This document shows, one piece after another, positions 57,168-64,000 of a DNA stretch of 64,000 nt. A program made the position numbers and the translations under genes. Under the pieces are notes generated by a model. That model was not told where the DNA came from. It searched no databases and saw only the letters and a program-made list of their open reading frames with translations. This DNA is from Burkholderiaceae bacterium (GTDB lineage Bacteria; Pseudomonadota; Gammaproteobacteria; Burkholderiales; Burkholderiaceae), in contig CANHPL010000001.1 in assembly GCA_947462685.1 (NCBI GenBank), positions 1 through 64,000 of the forward strand, written 5' to 3'. Numbering within the stretch: position 1 is the first letter of the stretch; each line of letters opens with the position of its first letter.

Positions 57168-58046
57168 ATGAGTAATTCCTACAACTACCGTCACCTATAC
57201 TACTTTTGGGTTGTAGCTAAAGAAGGTAGTATGTCCAAAGCTGCAGAGCGCCTTAATATAGCGACGCAAACGATAAGTGCTCAAGTCCATGAGTTAGAAA
57301 AATCTCTTGGATACTTACTATTTAAACCTGCTGGGCGAGGTATTATCCTCACAGACTTTGGTTCGGTAGCACTCGAAATTGCCGATCAAATTTTCTCGAT
57401 TGGCGAGAAGCTACCTGAAGTCCTAAGAGATGCCGCTAAATCCCCTAAAATAAAAATTATTGTTGGCATCTCTGATAGCTTACCTAAGTTTGTTGCTAGG
57501 CAGTTATTAGAGCCAGTTCTAAAAAACAAAGATGTCCATCTGATCGCACATGAAGGGGAGTTTGATAAACTCTTAGCAGACTTAGTACTTCATCGTATAG
57601 ATATTATTTTGGCAGACCGTCCCGCTAACAATAACAAGAATATCAACGTTTTCAGCGAAATGCTTAGCAAAACCTCCATTGCTTGGTACAGCCCAAAGCA
57701 ATTTTTAAAAATTGCTAAAAATAATTTTCCTGACTGTCTTAGTGAACTACCTATTCTGCTGCCGACAGTGCATTCCACTGTTCGCTTATTAATGGATCAG
57801 TGGTTTACAAAACTCAGTTTAACGCCCAATATTATTGGGGAATTTCAGGATAGTGCCCTCCTAAAGACCTTTGCTGCAAGCGGCATGGGAGTATTTCCAG
57901 CCGGAAAACTCATTGAGAAAGATCTCAAGGAAACTTATGGAATAGAATTAATAGGTAATTGCGATGAAATTTATGAGCACTTTTATGCCATTCGATCGGA
58001 AAAGAAAATTCAACATCCACTAGTTCAAGCAATTATTGAACAATAA
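57168..58046 (+). CDS. NhaR-type LysR transcriptional regulator
   Basis: A 292-residue LysR protein with a winged helix near the N-terminus (YFWVVAKEGSMSKAAERLNI, then ISAQVHELEKSLGYLLF). The opening NYRHLYYFWVVAKEG is almost diagnostic of NhaR, the regulator of Na+/H+ antiport genes. The effector domain (~95-292) is complete. It lies 66 bases before an SbtA-like permease in the same direction and 85 bases from the divergent TerC-Usp gene. It may control either or both. Confidence 0.9.
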   Translation: MSNSYNYRHLYYFWVVAKEGSMSKAAERLNIATQTISAQVHELEKSLGYLLFKPAGRGIILTDFGSVALEIADQIFSIGEKLPEVLRDAAKSPKIKIIVGISDSLPKFVARQLLEPVLKNKDVHLIAHEGEFDKLLADLVLHRIDIILADRPANNNKNINVFSEMLSKTSIAWYSPKQFLKIAKNNFPDCLSELPILLPTVHSTVRLLMDQWFTKLSLTPNIIGEFQDSALLKTFAASGMGVFPAGKLIEKDLKETYGIELIGNCDEIYEHFYAIRSEKKIQHPLVQAIIEQ

Positions 58047-58112
58047 TTTTTACTATTATTCCAAAAGAGATTGGGGTAAGAAAGTATCGTCGTTATCCCT
58101 TAAAATTAATTC

Positions 58113-59081
58113 ATGATAAATTTTCTTGATCCAGCAATTTTGTTTTTTATCTTTGGAGTATTTGCAGGTACCGTTAAATCTAATTTAGAAATTCCTCCCC
58201 AAATCTCAAGATTTTTATCTCTGTATTTATTGATGGCTCTTGGTTTAAAAGGTGGTTTTGCACTTCACAAATCTGGCTTTACAAACGAAATTGGACTCTC
58301 TCTTGGTTTAGCCGTTTCCCTTGCAATTATTATCCCTATCATCGGCTACTGGCTATTAAGGAGAAGTTTAAACGCGTTTGATGCCGCAGCTATTTCTGCC
58401 ACCTATGGATCAGTGAGTGCCGTTACCTTCATTACAGCTACTCAATATTTAGATCAATTTAATATTGAGTATGGTGGCTATATGGCCGCAGCAATGGCGC
58501 TCATGGAATCGCCCGCAATTATTTTAGCCATAGTTTTAGCAAATAAAGCGCGTGCTTCTGTGTCCTTTGATGCAAAAAACAAACATTTACAAACCAGTAT
58601 CCCCAATATCTTGCATGAATCTTTTACGGATGGCGCCCAACTCTTACTTCTTGGATCGATGATCGTTGGTTTAGTTAGTGGCGACGCTGGTCAAACGTTA
58701 ATGGCGCCATTTTCAATAGATCTTTTCAAAGGCATGCTAGCTTTTTTCTTATTAGACATGGGCCTCATGGCTTCTAGAAATTTTTCAGGCCTCAAAGGCA
58801 AGCCTAAAATTACTCTCATTTATGCAATCGGCTCCCCTATATTTCATGCTCTCTTAGCTTTAGGACTTTGTAAGTTAATTGGTTTACCGCTTGGAAACAC
58901 GATCTTACTGATGGTACTAGCGTCTAGCGCTTCTTATATTGCTGTACCAGCAGTACTCCGACATGCGATGCCTGAAGTTAGTCCAGCCTTATATATGGGA
59001 ATGTCTTTGGGCATCACCTTCCCATTAAATATCATTTTAGGTATTCCTATCTATAGCGCAATAGCCAAATTTTATAATTGA
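58113..59081 (+). CDS. SbtA-like sodium-dependent bicarbonate permease (DUF897)
   Basis: A 322-residue inner-membrane protein with about ten membrane segments. The pattern matches SbtA: FLDPAILFFIFGVFAGTVKSNLEIP at the start, LYLLMALGLKGGFAL, SATYGSVSAVTFITATQYL, GYMAAAMALMESPAIILAIVLA and the end SYIAVPAVLRHAMPEVSPALYMGMSLGITFP. In cyanobacteria SbtA is a Na+/HCO3- symporter; in heterotrophs the substrate is less clear. The central loop (~150-175) is short. No separate SbtB (PII-like) gene is adjacent. The upstream NhaR-type gene fits a sodium-linked role. Confidence 0.88.
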   Translation: MINFLDPAILFFIFGVFAGTVKSNLEIPPQISRFLSLYLLMALGLKGGFALHKSGFTNEIGLSLGLAVSLAIIIPIIGYWLLRRSLNAFDAAAISATYGSVSAVTFITATQYLDQFNIEYGGYMAAAMALMESPAIILAIVLANKARASVSFDAKNKHLQTSIPNILHESFTDGAQLLLLGSMIVGLVSGDAGQTLMAPFSIDLFKGMLAFFLLDMGLMASRNFSGLKGKPKITLIYAIGSPIFHALLALGLCKLIGLPLGNTILLMVLASSASYIAVPAVLRHAMPEVSPALYMGMSLGITFPLNIILGIPIYSAIAKFYN

Positions 59082-59115
59082 TATCTTCCCTGAACTAGTG
59101 TAAATTTAGCGCCAT

Positions 59116-59865
59116 TTATTGTGCAGTGTAGGCACCGTCTACAGCAATACTCTGACCAGTCAAATACTTTGCTTTATCAGAAGCCAAAAATAAGATAGTT
59201 TGAGCAATTTCTTCTGGTTGCCCCCCGCGCTTTGCAGGCGTCATACTTAACATTTTTTCTTTAGTATCTTCACTGTCGCTTGTAAAGCGCTTTAACATCT
59301 CTGTTTCAACCGGCCCTGGGGCTACTGCATTGACGCGAACTCCAACAGTTGCTAATTCTAATGCAGCTGTCTTTGTTAATCCTTCAACAGCAAATTTGCT
59401 AGCCACATAGACCGATGCGCCTGCCATACCAACTTTTCCTGCAATACTAGATAAATTAATAATTGAACCACTACCTTGTTTTTGCATTACAGCTATTTCA
59501 TACTTTAAGCACAGGAGAACACCTAATACATTTGTGTTGAATGTTGTATGGAAGTTTTCTACAGTTTGTTCAGTAATTGGTCCAAGGGTACCTTCTGTTC
59601 CAGCGTTATTGACAGCGACATCTAATTTTCCAAAACGATTGACTGTATATTTGACTAAATTTTCAACTTGTTTTTCATCTGTAACATCAGCCAATAAGAA
59701 TTCTGCCTCTACACCTTTTGCAACTAATTCATTTAATAAATTTTTTCCAAGATCTTCTTTTCTTCCTGAAATGACAAGATTGTATCCAGCATTTGCGAAT
59801 GCAATCGCAGTTGCTTTTCCAATTCCAGTTAATGCGCCAGTAATTAAAGCTGTTTTTTTATTCAT
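59116..59865 (-). CDS. SDR-family oxidoreductase
   Basis: A 249-residue classical short-chain dehydrogenase. The start at MNKKTALITGALTGIG is preferred because AGGA lies 8 bases upstream; an earlier in-frame codon at 59889 would add eight residues. Motifs: TGALTGIG, VNNAGTEGTLGPI, the catalytic Ser in NLSSIAGKVG, YVASKFAVEGLTK and VNAVAPGPVETEML. It is convergent with the SbtA-like gene. Substrate unknown. Confidence 0.9.
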   Translation of the reverse strand: MNKKTALITGALTGIGKATAIAFANAGYNLVISGRKEDLGKNLLNELVAKGVEAEFLLADVTDEKQVENLVKYTVNRFGKLDVAVNNAGTEGTLGPITEQTVENFHTTFNTNVLGVLLCLKYEIAVMQKQGSGSIINLSSIAGKVGMAGASVYVASKFAVEGLTKTAALELATVGVRVNAVAPGPVETEMLKRFTSDSEDTKEKMLSMTPAKRGGQPEEIAQTILFLASDKAKYLTGQSIAVDGAYTAQ

Positions 59866-59959
59866 TTTATTCCTGTAATTTTTCAACACAGCGTTGATTC
59901 AATTTTTGAATATTAAGTTATTGGCATAAAAAATGAATGTGCGTTAGGAAACGTAGTTT

Positions 59960-60305
59960 TTAGATTTGAGGGTATAGAGTCGGTCTTTTATCAAGTCAAC
60001 TTTGACTTTGATGACAAACTTCTTAAATATCTCACTGAAGAAACTATACTAAGATAAAACTAGATGCCCTATTAAAAGACAAAAAAGAATTAAAAAAGGT
60101 TTTAACCTATCATGTCGTATCCGGAAAATTGATTGGGCCTAAAGTTAAGCCCGGCATGGTTAAAACTTTAGAAGGCAATTCTTTAACAGTAACATCGATC
60201 AATTGTGTTGTTAAAGTCGATAAAGCTAATTTAACCAAAACAGATATTTTGGCTGATAATGGTCTTATTCATATTATCGATACTGTTGTTATGCCGAAAA
60301 AATAA
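59960..60305 (+). pseudogene. fasciclin-domain protein, decayed C-terminal part
   Basis: From 60060 to the TAA at 60303 one frame reads LDALLKDKKELKKVLTYHVV, SGKLIGPKVKPGMVKTLEG, NSLTVTS and ADNGLIHIIDTVVMPKK, the second half of a fasciclin (FAS1) domain with the H box YHVV. Upstream the homology continues in another frame (VNFDFDDKLLKYL, ~59985-60040) with a frameshift near 60050 and no start or signal peptide. Intact secreted FAS1 proteins are ~180 residues. It is interpreted as a broken gene. A good terminator follows. Confidence 0.75.
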
Positions 60306-60334
60306 TTTACGGCATTTATTTTTAAAATCACTTT

Positions 60335-60355
60335 GGCGCTTATGCGCCTTTTTTT
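60335..60355 (+). terminator. Rho-independent terminator
   Basis: GGCGC, four bases and GCGCC followed by seven Ts. It lies 30 bases beyond the stop of the fasciclin remnant and is probably its original terminator. Confidence 0.85.
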
Positions 60356-60944
60356 ATTTGAATTTAGAGTTCATCTTGCAGTTTTAGATTGAAGTGGTTG
60401 AAAAAACGAACCTGTGAATGCTATAAAGCAATTAATACGAAATACTCTTGAATACTTCCAAATAAGCAGGATGTTTAGTCTGTTAGTGGGCATTCGAGAA
60501 ATAAATCTACCTTAGGACGGCCAAATATTGATTAATATAGCTATAGTTTTATTTAGGAGTAAAGTAGGAGTTCAATTAAGGTCTCCAAATGAAACTATTT
60601 CTCTGTCTTACCTTTCTAATAATGATTCATGGATGTGCAATTGTTGCTGTTCCGTTATAGATAGGTTGTATTTTTTAAATTCAGTTTCAAATCTGTGTTG
60701 AAATCAATACGGTTGTTCATGTACTTAATAAGACTACCAGTTGTAATTCTTTTGATAGCTGTCCAAAAACCGAATTCAAGCTAAATGATTAAAAAATAAC
60801 CCAAGTTTAGTTGCCTTAAATTCAAAGAATAAATGTAATTTTTTTACCCTTGCCAGACAAAGAATACTCTATTTAATTCCTAACAAAGTTTTAAACTTGC
60901 CACAATTTATAAAGCAAGATTCACTGAAATCATAAATTATTTTA
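60356..60944. other. gene-poor stretch before the cNMP-binding gene
   Basis: In these 589 bases only the truncated lipoprotein frame is recognisable. The remainder is AT-rich with many short stops in all frames and no RNA gene or repeat that I can support. Confidence 0.6.
60589..60660 (+). pseudogene. truncated lipoprotein reading frame
   Basis: ATG to TAG gives 23 residues: MKLFLCLTFLIMIHGCAIVA and then VPL. This reads as a complete lipoprotein signal peptide with lipobox IHGC and the first mature residues, then a stop. A possible continuation (VEINTVVHVLNKTTSCNSF, ~60694-60760) lies in another frame. It may be a broken small lipoprotein or, less likely, a very short functional lipopeptide. 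Confidence 0.4.
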
Positions 60945-61499
60945 ATGTCCTCTTCAAAACAGCATGTATCAATTGAAGCGATTCCTTTCTTCAAAAATTT
61001 ACCCATCTCTGACTTAATAGCAATTCTTAAAATTACATCGTCTAGACATTTAGAAGAGGATGAAAAACTTTTCAGCGAGAAAGATGAGCCCGATGGACTT
61101 TATATTCTCCTTTCTGGGAAACTTCAAGTGTATATATTTAGCGGATTTGTTGGTAGCAAACCTAAGGTTCTTGCAAAAATCAATCCTGGTCAATACGTTG
61201 GTGAAATGGGTCTAATCGATAGGAAACCACGCTCAGCTTCAGTTCGTGCACTTGTCAAAAGCGAGTTAATATTTTTGCCTTCAGTTGGCTTTGCTGTTCT
61301 ATTAGGAAGCAATAGAAAGATCGCACAAGGAGTAATAGATACCCTTGAAGAACTCACGAATCCCAATATTGCGGCTCTAAAAGACGCACACACTAACAAT
61401 GAAGTGAGGTTGAAGCTTGAGCCTAGCTTAGAAAATATGCAAAAACTTTGTGGAATCCTCAGGGCTCAAAATATGAAAACCTCCATTAAATCAAGGTAA
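60945..61499 (+). CDS. cyclic-nucleotide-binding domain protein without DNA-binding domain
   Basis: A 184-residue soluble protein. Residues ~12-135 form a CRP-like cNMP-binding jelly roll: FFKNLPISDLIAILKI, FSEKDEPDGLYILLSGKLQVYI and the phosphate-binding cassette GEMGLIDRKPRSASVRAL with Glu and Arg in place. The last ~50 residues are helical but do not have a helix-turn-helix, so it is not a CRP/FNR transcription factor. It lies 159 bases upstream of a hybrid histidine kinase in the same direction and may feed nucleotide signals to it. Confidence 0.85.
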   Translation: MSSSKQHVSIEAIPFFKNLPISDLIAILKITSSRHLEEDEKLFSEKDEPDGLYILLSGKLQVYIFSGFVGSKPKVLAKINPGQYVGEMGLIDRKPRSASVRALVKSELIFLPSVGFAVLLGSNRKIAQGVIDTLEELTNPNIAALKDAHTNNEVRLKLEPSLENMQKLCGILRAQNMKTSIKSR

Positions 61500-61658
61500 T
61501 CACTGTAGTATTTGGCTCATATTTTAAGTTAGAACATAAATATCTTTGAACTGAAAATAAAAAACTTTTAATCTGCTTTTGTAAGTAGAATAGGGCAGCT
61601 TCTGTATGGTTCCAAAAATAATAAGTAATTTAACGTCGTTTTTACATTTAGGAACCCT

Positions 61659-63749
61659 GTGGATCAAAAAATTATTTCGGGTGTTGAGCCTGTTTCAAAA
61701 GAAATCGTTCTTGAAGTAAGGCGCGAAGAGGCTGTCTTAAAAGCTGGGGCTTTACAAAATGCTATTTTAAATAGCGCAAATTTTTCCAGTATTGCAACTG
61801 ATGCTAAAGGCGTCATTCAAATTTTCAACGTTGGTGCAGAACGCATGTTGGGGTTTACTGCGGGAGAAGTAATCAACAAAATTACTCCGGCAGAGATTTC
61901 TGATCCTCAGGAAGTGATTGCGCGAGCGAAAGCATTAAGTCTAGAACTTAAAACCACTATCGCACCCGGTTTTGAAGCTTTAGTTTTCAAAGCCTCGAGA
62001 GGTATTGAAGACATTTATGAGTTAACCTATATTCGTAAAGATGGCAGTCGTTTCCCAGCTGTGGTTTCAGTTACAGCTTTACGTGATGCTGACAACGTTA
62101 TTATTGGTTACCTGCTCATCGGGACAGATAACACGGCTCGCAAACAGGTTGAGGCCGAACAGAAAAAACTTGATCAACGTCTTCGGGATCAACAGTTCTA
62201 TACGCGTTCCCTTATTGAATCTAACATTGATGCATTAATAACAACTGATCCTTCAGGCATAATCACTGACGTGAACAAACAGATGGAGGCTTTAACTGGA
62301 TCCACTCGTGATGAATTAATTGGCGCGCCATTCAAAATTTACTTTACGGATCCAGATAGGGCTGAAGCTGGAATAATGCTTGTGCTTAGCGAAAAGAAAG
62401 TTACCAATTATGAATTAACGGCTTGTGCGCGTGATGGAAAAATGACGGATGTCTCCTACAACGCCACAACCTTTTATGACCGAGATAGGACTCTGCAAGG
62501 GGTTTTTGCTGCCGCCCGAGATGTGACAGAACGTAAACGTTTTGAACAAGCCTTACAAGAAACGAACGTTGAACTGGAAAGTGCTAAATTAACGGCTGAA
62601 AAAGCAAATAAAGCCAAATCAGATTTTTTGTCTGGAATGAGCCATGAATTACGCTCTCCATTAAATGCAATATTGGGTTTTGCACAATTGATGGAATCTG
62701 CTTCTCCACTACCCACTAACTTCCAAAAAGAAAGTATTGAACAGATTCTTAAGGCTGGCTGGCATCTACTCAATTTAATTAACGAAATTCTTGATCTTGC
62801 GGTGATTGAATCGGGTAAAGTTTTTTTATCATTAGAACCTGTTTCACTTGAAGATGTTTTATCCGAATGTCAGGCAATGATGGAGGCACAAGCGCTTCAA
62901 CATGGAATTCGATTAACCTTTCCCCTTTTTGATAAGCCACGTTTTGTTTGGGCTGATCAAACACGTTTGAAACAAATTATTATTAATCTTCTTTCAAATG
63001 CTATTAAATACAATAAAGAAAACGGAAGTGTCATTGTTGAATGTGTAGAACTTGATAATGATCGATTGCGCATTAGTTTTAGTGATACCGGTGAAGGCTT
63101 AGTACCAGAAAAATTATCACAACTTTTTCAACCTTTTAATAGACTTGGTCAAGAGGCTAATGGTGTCGCTGGAACAGGAATAGGTCTTGTCGTCACAAAA
63201 CAACTAGCTGAATTAATGGAGGGTCGTCTTGGAGTAGAAAGTACAATTGGTGTTGGTAGTATTTTTTGGGTAGAGTTAAAACGCACTCCTGCTCCTGATC
63301 TTATTGTTGGGAAGGCTGAGTTAGTCGCCACGTTTCCTCCACAACCCACCATTGGCAAAACCCAACATACCCTTCTTTATATTGAAGATAATCCTGCAAA
63401 TATGAAGTTAGTAGAACAACTCATTGGCCTTCGCTCCGATATCGAGTTGTTTACTGCAATAAATGGTACTTTAGGCATCGAGTTATCTCGCTCCATTCAA
63501 CCAGATGTAATTCTTATGGATATCAACCTACCAGGAATTAATGGTTTAGAAGCTCTTAAAATTCTTCGGGACGATCCTTCAACTGCGCACATTCCAGTTG
63601 TCGCTATAAGTGCAAATGCTATGCTTAGAGATATCGATTTAGGCATTGAAGCTGGATTCTTTAGGTACCTTACTAAGCCTATCAAAGTTAAAGAATTCAT
63701 GGAAACATTAAATGTAGCTTTAGAGTTTGTTCAAACAAATAAGTGTTGA
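61659..63749 (+). CDS. PAS-PAS hybrid sensor histidine kinase
   Basis: Starts at GTG six bases after AGGA. The 696-residue protein has no membrane segments and should be cytosolic. Order: PAS1 (~30-165, with IATDAKGVIQIFNVGAERML), PAS2 (~185-300, with ITTDPSGIITDVNKQME), HisKA with H329 in GMSHELRSPLNAIL, HATPase_c (NLLSNAIKYN, DTGEGL, GTGIGLVV) and a C-terminal receiver with LLYIEDNPANMKL and phosphoacceptor near residue 621 in ILMDINLPGINGL. The receiver can accept phosphate from the kinase and pass it on. The downstream response regulator begins within its stop codon (TTGA overlap). Confidence 0.93.
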   Translation: MDQKIISGVEPVSKEIVLEVRREEAVLKAGALQNAILNSANFSSIATDAKGVIQIFNVGAERMLGFTAGEVINKITPAEISDPQEVIARAKALSLELKTTIAPGFEALVFKASRGIEDIYELTYIRKDGSRFPAVVSVTALRDADNVIIGYLLIGTDNTARKQVEAEQKKLDQRLRDQQFYTRSLIESNIDALITTDPSGIITDVNKQMEALTGSTRDELIGAPFKIYFTDPDRAEAGIMLVLSEKKVTNYELTACARDGKMTDVSYNATTFYDRDRTLQGVFAAARDVTERKRFEQALQETNVELESAKLTAEKANKAKSDFLSGMSHELRSPLNAILGFAQLMESASPLPTNFQKESIEQILKAGWHLLNLINEILDLAVIESGKVFLSLEPVSLEDVLSECQAMMEAQALQHGIRLTFPLFDKPRFVWADQTRLKQIIINLLSNAIKYNKENGSVIVECVELDNDRLRISFSDTGEGLVPEKLSQLFQPFNRLGQEANGVAGTGIGLVVTKQLAELMEGRLGVESTIGVGSIFWVELKRTPAPDLIVGKAELVATFPPQPTIGKTQHTLLYIEDNPANMKLVEQLIGLRSDIELFTAINGTLGIELSRSIQPDVILMDINLPGINGLEALKILRDDPSTAHIPVVAISANAMLRDIDLGIEAGFFRYLTKPIKVKEFMETLNVALEFVQTNKC

Positions 63750-64000
63750 ACGAACTGGATATCTTACAAGCAAATCTACTGATAGTAGATGATCAGTCTG
63801 CAAACGTCCTACTACTCGAAAAAATTCTCCGTAACGCAGGCTATACCTCAATAACTTCTACACAAAATCCTCAGGAAGTTTGTCATTTGCATCATCAAAA
63901 TAACTATGATTTGATACTATTAGACCTACACATGCCAATTATGGATGGGTTTAAAGTTCTTGAAGATCTTAAGAAAATTGAAACTGGTGGGTACCTTCCT
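63746..64000 (+). CDS. response regulator, N-terminal receiver part (cut by window edge)
   Basis: Starts at a TTG that overlaps the TGA stop of the kinase gene, a translational-coupling junction. The visible 85 residues are a receiver domain: LLIVDDQSANVLLLEKIL with the acidic pair, NAGYTSI, and phosphoacceptor Asp in LILLDLHMPIMDGFKVLEDL. The output domain lies beyond the window. In this family, receivers of this type are often joined to HD-GYP or GGDEF domains, but that cannot be told here. Confidence 0.88.
   Translation, partial: MNELDILQANLLIVDDQSANVLLLEKILRNAGYTSITSTQNPQEVCHLHHQNNYDLILLDLHMPIMDGFKVLEDLKKIETGGYLP

Overview
The window looks like a stretch of chromosome from a low-GC, free-living betaproteobacterium of the family Burkholderiaceae, most likely Polynucleobacter or a close relative. 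This is inferred from AT-rich codon use, from the pgk-pyk-fba-purC-purE-purK-sua5 block, from the sucD-sucC-DUF2889-recX-recA order, and from an orphan Bug/TTT-type periplasmic binding protein. No rRNA, tRNA or CRISPR array is visible. Most of the DNA is dense core genome.

Layout. 1-5.6 kb: the tail of pntB, two unrecognised secreted proteins, and a NodT / HlyD-type / DUF3302 export-like cluster. 5.6-7.75 kb: groEL-groES with a near-perfect CIRCE operator and a sigma70-like promoter. 7.9-10 kb: an RraA-like aldolase-family protein, a Bug-type binding protein and a DUF4149 membrane protein. 10.2-13.4 kb: a signalling operon of a degenerate EAL protein, a LuxR-type response regulator and a membrane hybrid histidine kinase. 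13.4-17.4 kb: an SDR, an FMN-dependent alpha-hydroxy-acid dehydrogenase, an HU-like protein and PBP4 (dacB). 17.4-24.8 kb: sua5-type gene, purK, purE, purC, fba, pyk and pgk on the minus strand, tightly packed. 24.9-30.3 kb: ilvE, a small zinc-finger protein, waaF, two small conserved genes, a BepA-like M48 protease and moaC.

30.15-33.56 kb is the main accessory region: a small, decayed integrative element in the 3' end of moaC. A 41-bp identical direct repeat (moaC codons 120-133) lies at 30150 and 33440. The left copy continues into an intact moaC end and the right copy into a mutated, displaced moaC tail. Just inside the left end is a frameshifted integrase N-terminus. The cargo is an OmpX-sized lipoprotein of unknown function, a MORN-repeat secreted protein with the same cysteine-containing C-terminal tail as the lipoprotein, and a small secreted protein.

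33.6-40.2 kb: a YiiX-like cysteine hydrolase, a lipoprotein, TerC, sucD-sucC, DUF2889, recX and recA (with a perfect LexA box). 40.5-50.5 kb: an MHS-type MFS transporter, a DUF2236 protein, a SOUL protein, a rhodanese, feoB-feoA with a Fur box, a MOSC protein, a nitrilase-superfamily protein and an ABC-F ATPase. 50.7-59.9 kb: a quinone reductase, an acyl-CoA synthetase, gamma-glutamyltransferase, a TerC-UspA fusion, an NhaR-type LysR regulator beside an SbtA-like permease, and an SDR. 59.9-60.9 kb is a gene-poor stretch with a fasciclin pseudogene and a truncated lipoprotein reading frame. 60.9-64 kb: a second signalling cluster (cNMP-binding protein, PAS-PAS hybrid kinase, response regulator cut by the window edge).

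The items most worth following up are the moaC-tail element with its shared-tail cargo proteins, the catalytically dead EAL protein in a phosphorelay operon, the TerC-Usp fusion and the NhaR-SbtA pair. All functional calls come from reading motifs by eye; no database search was run.
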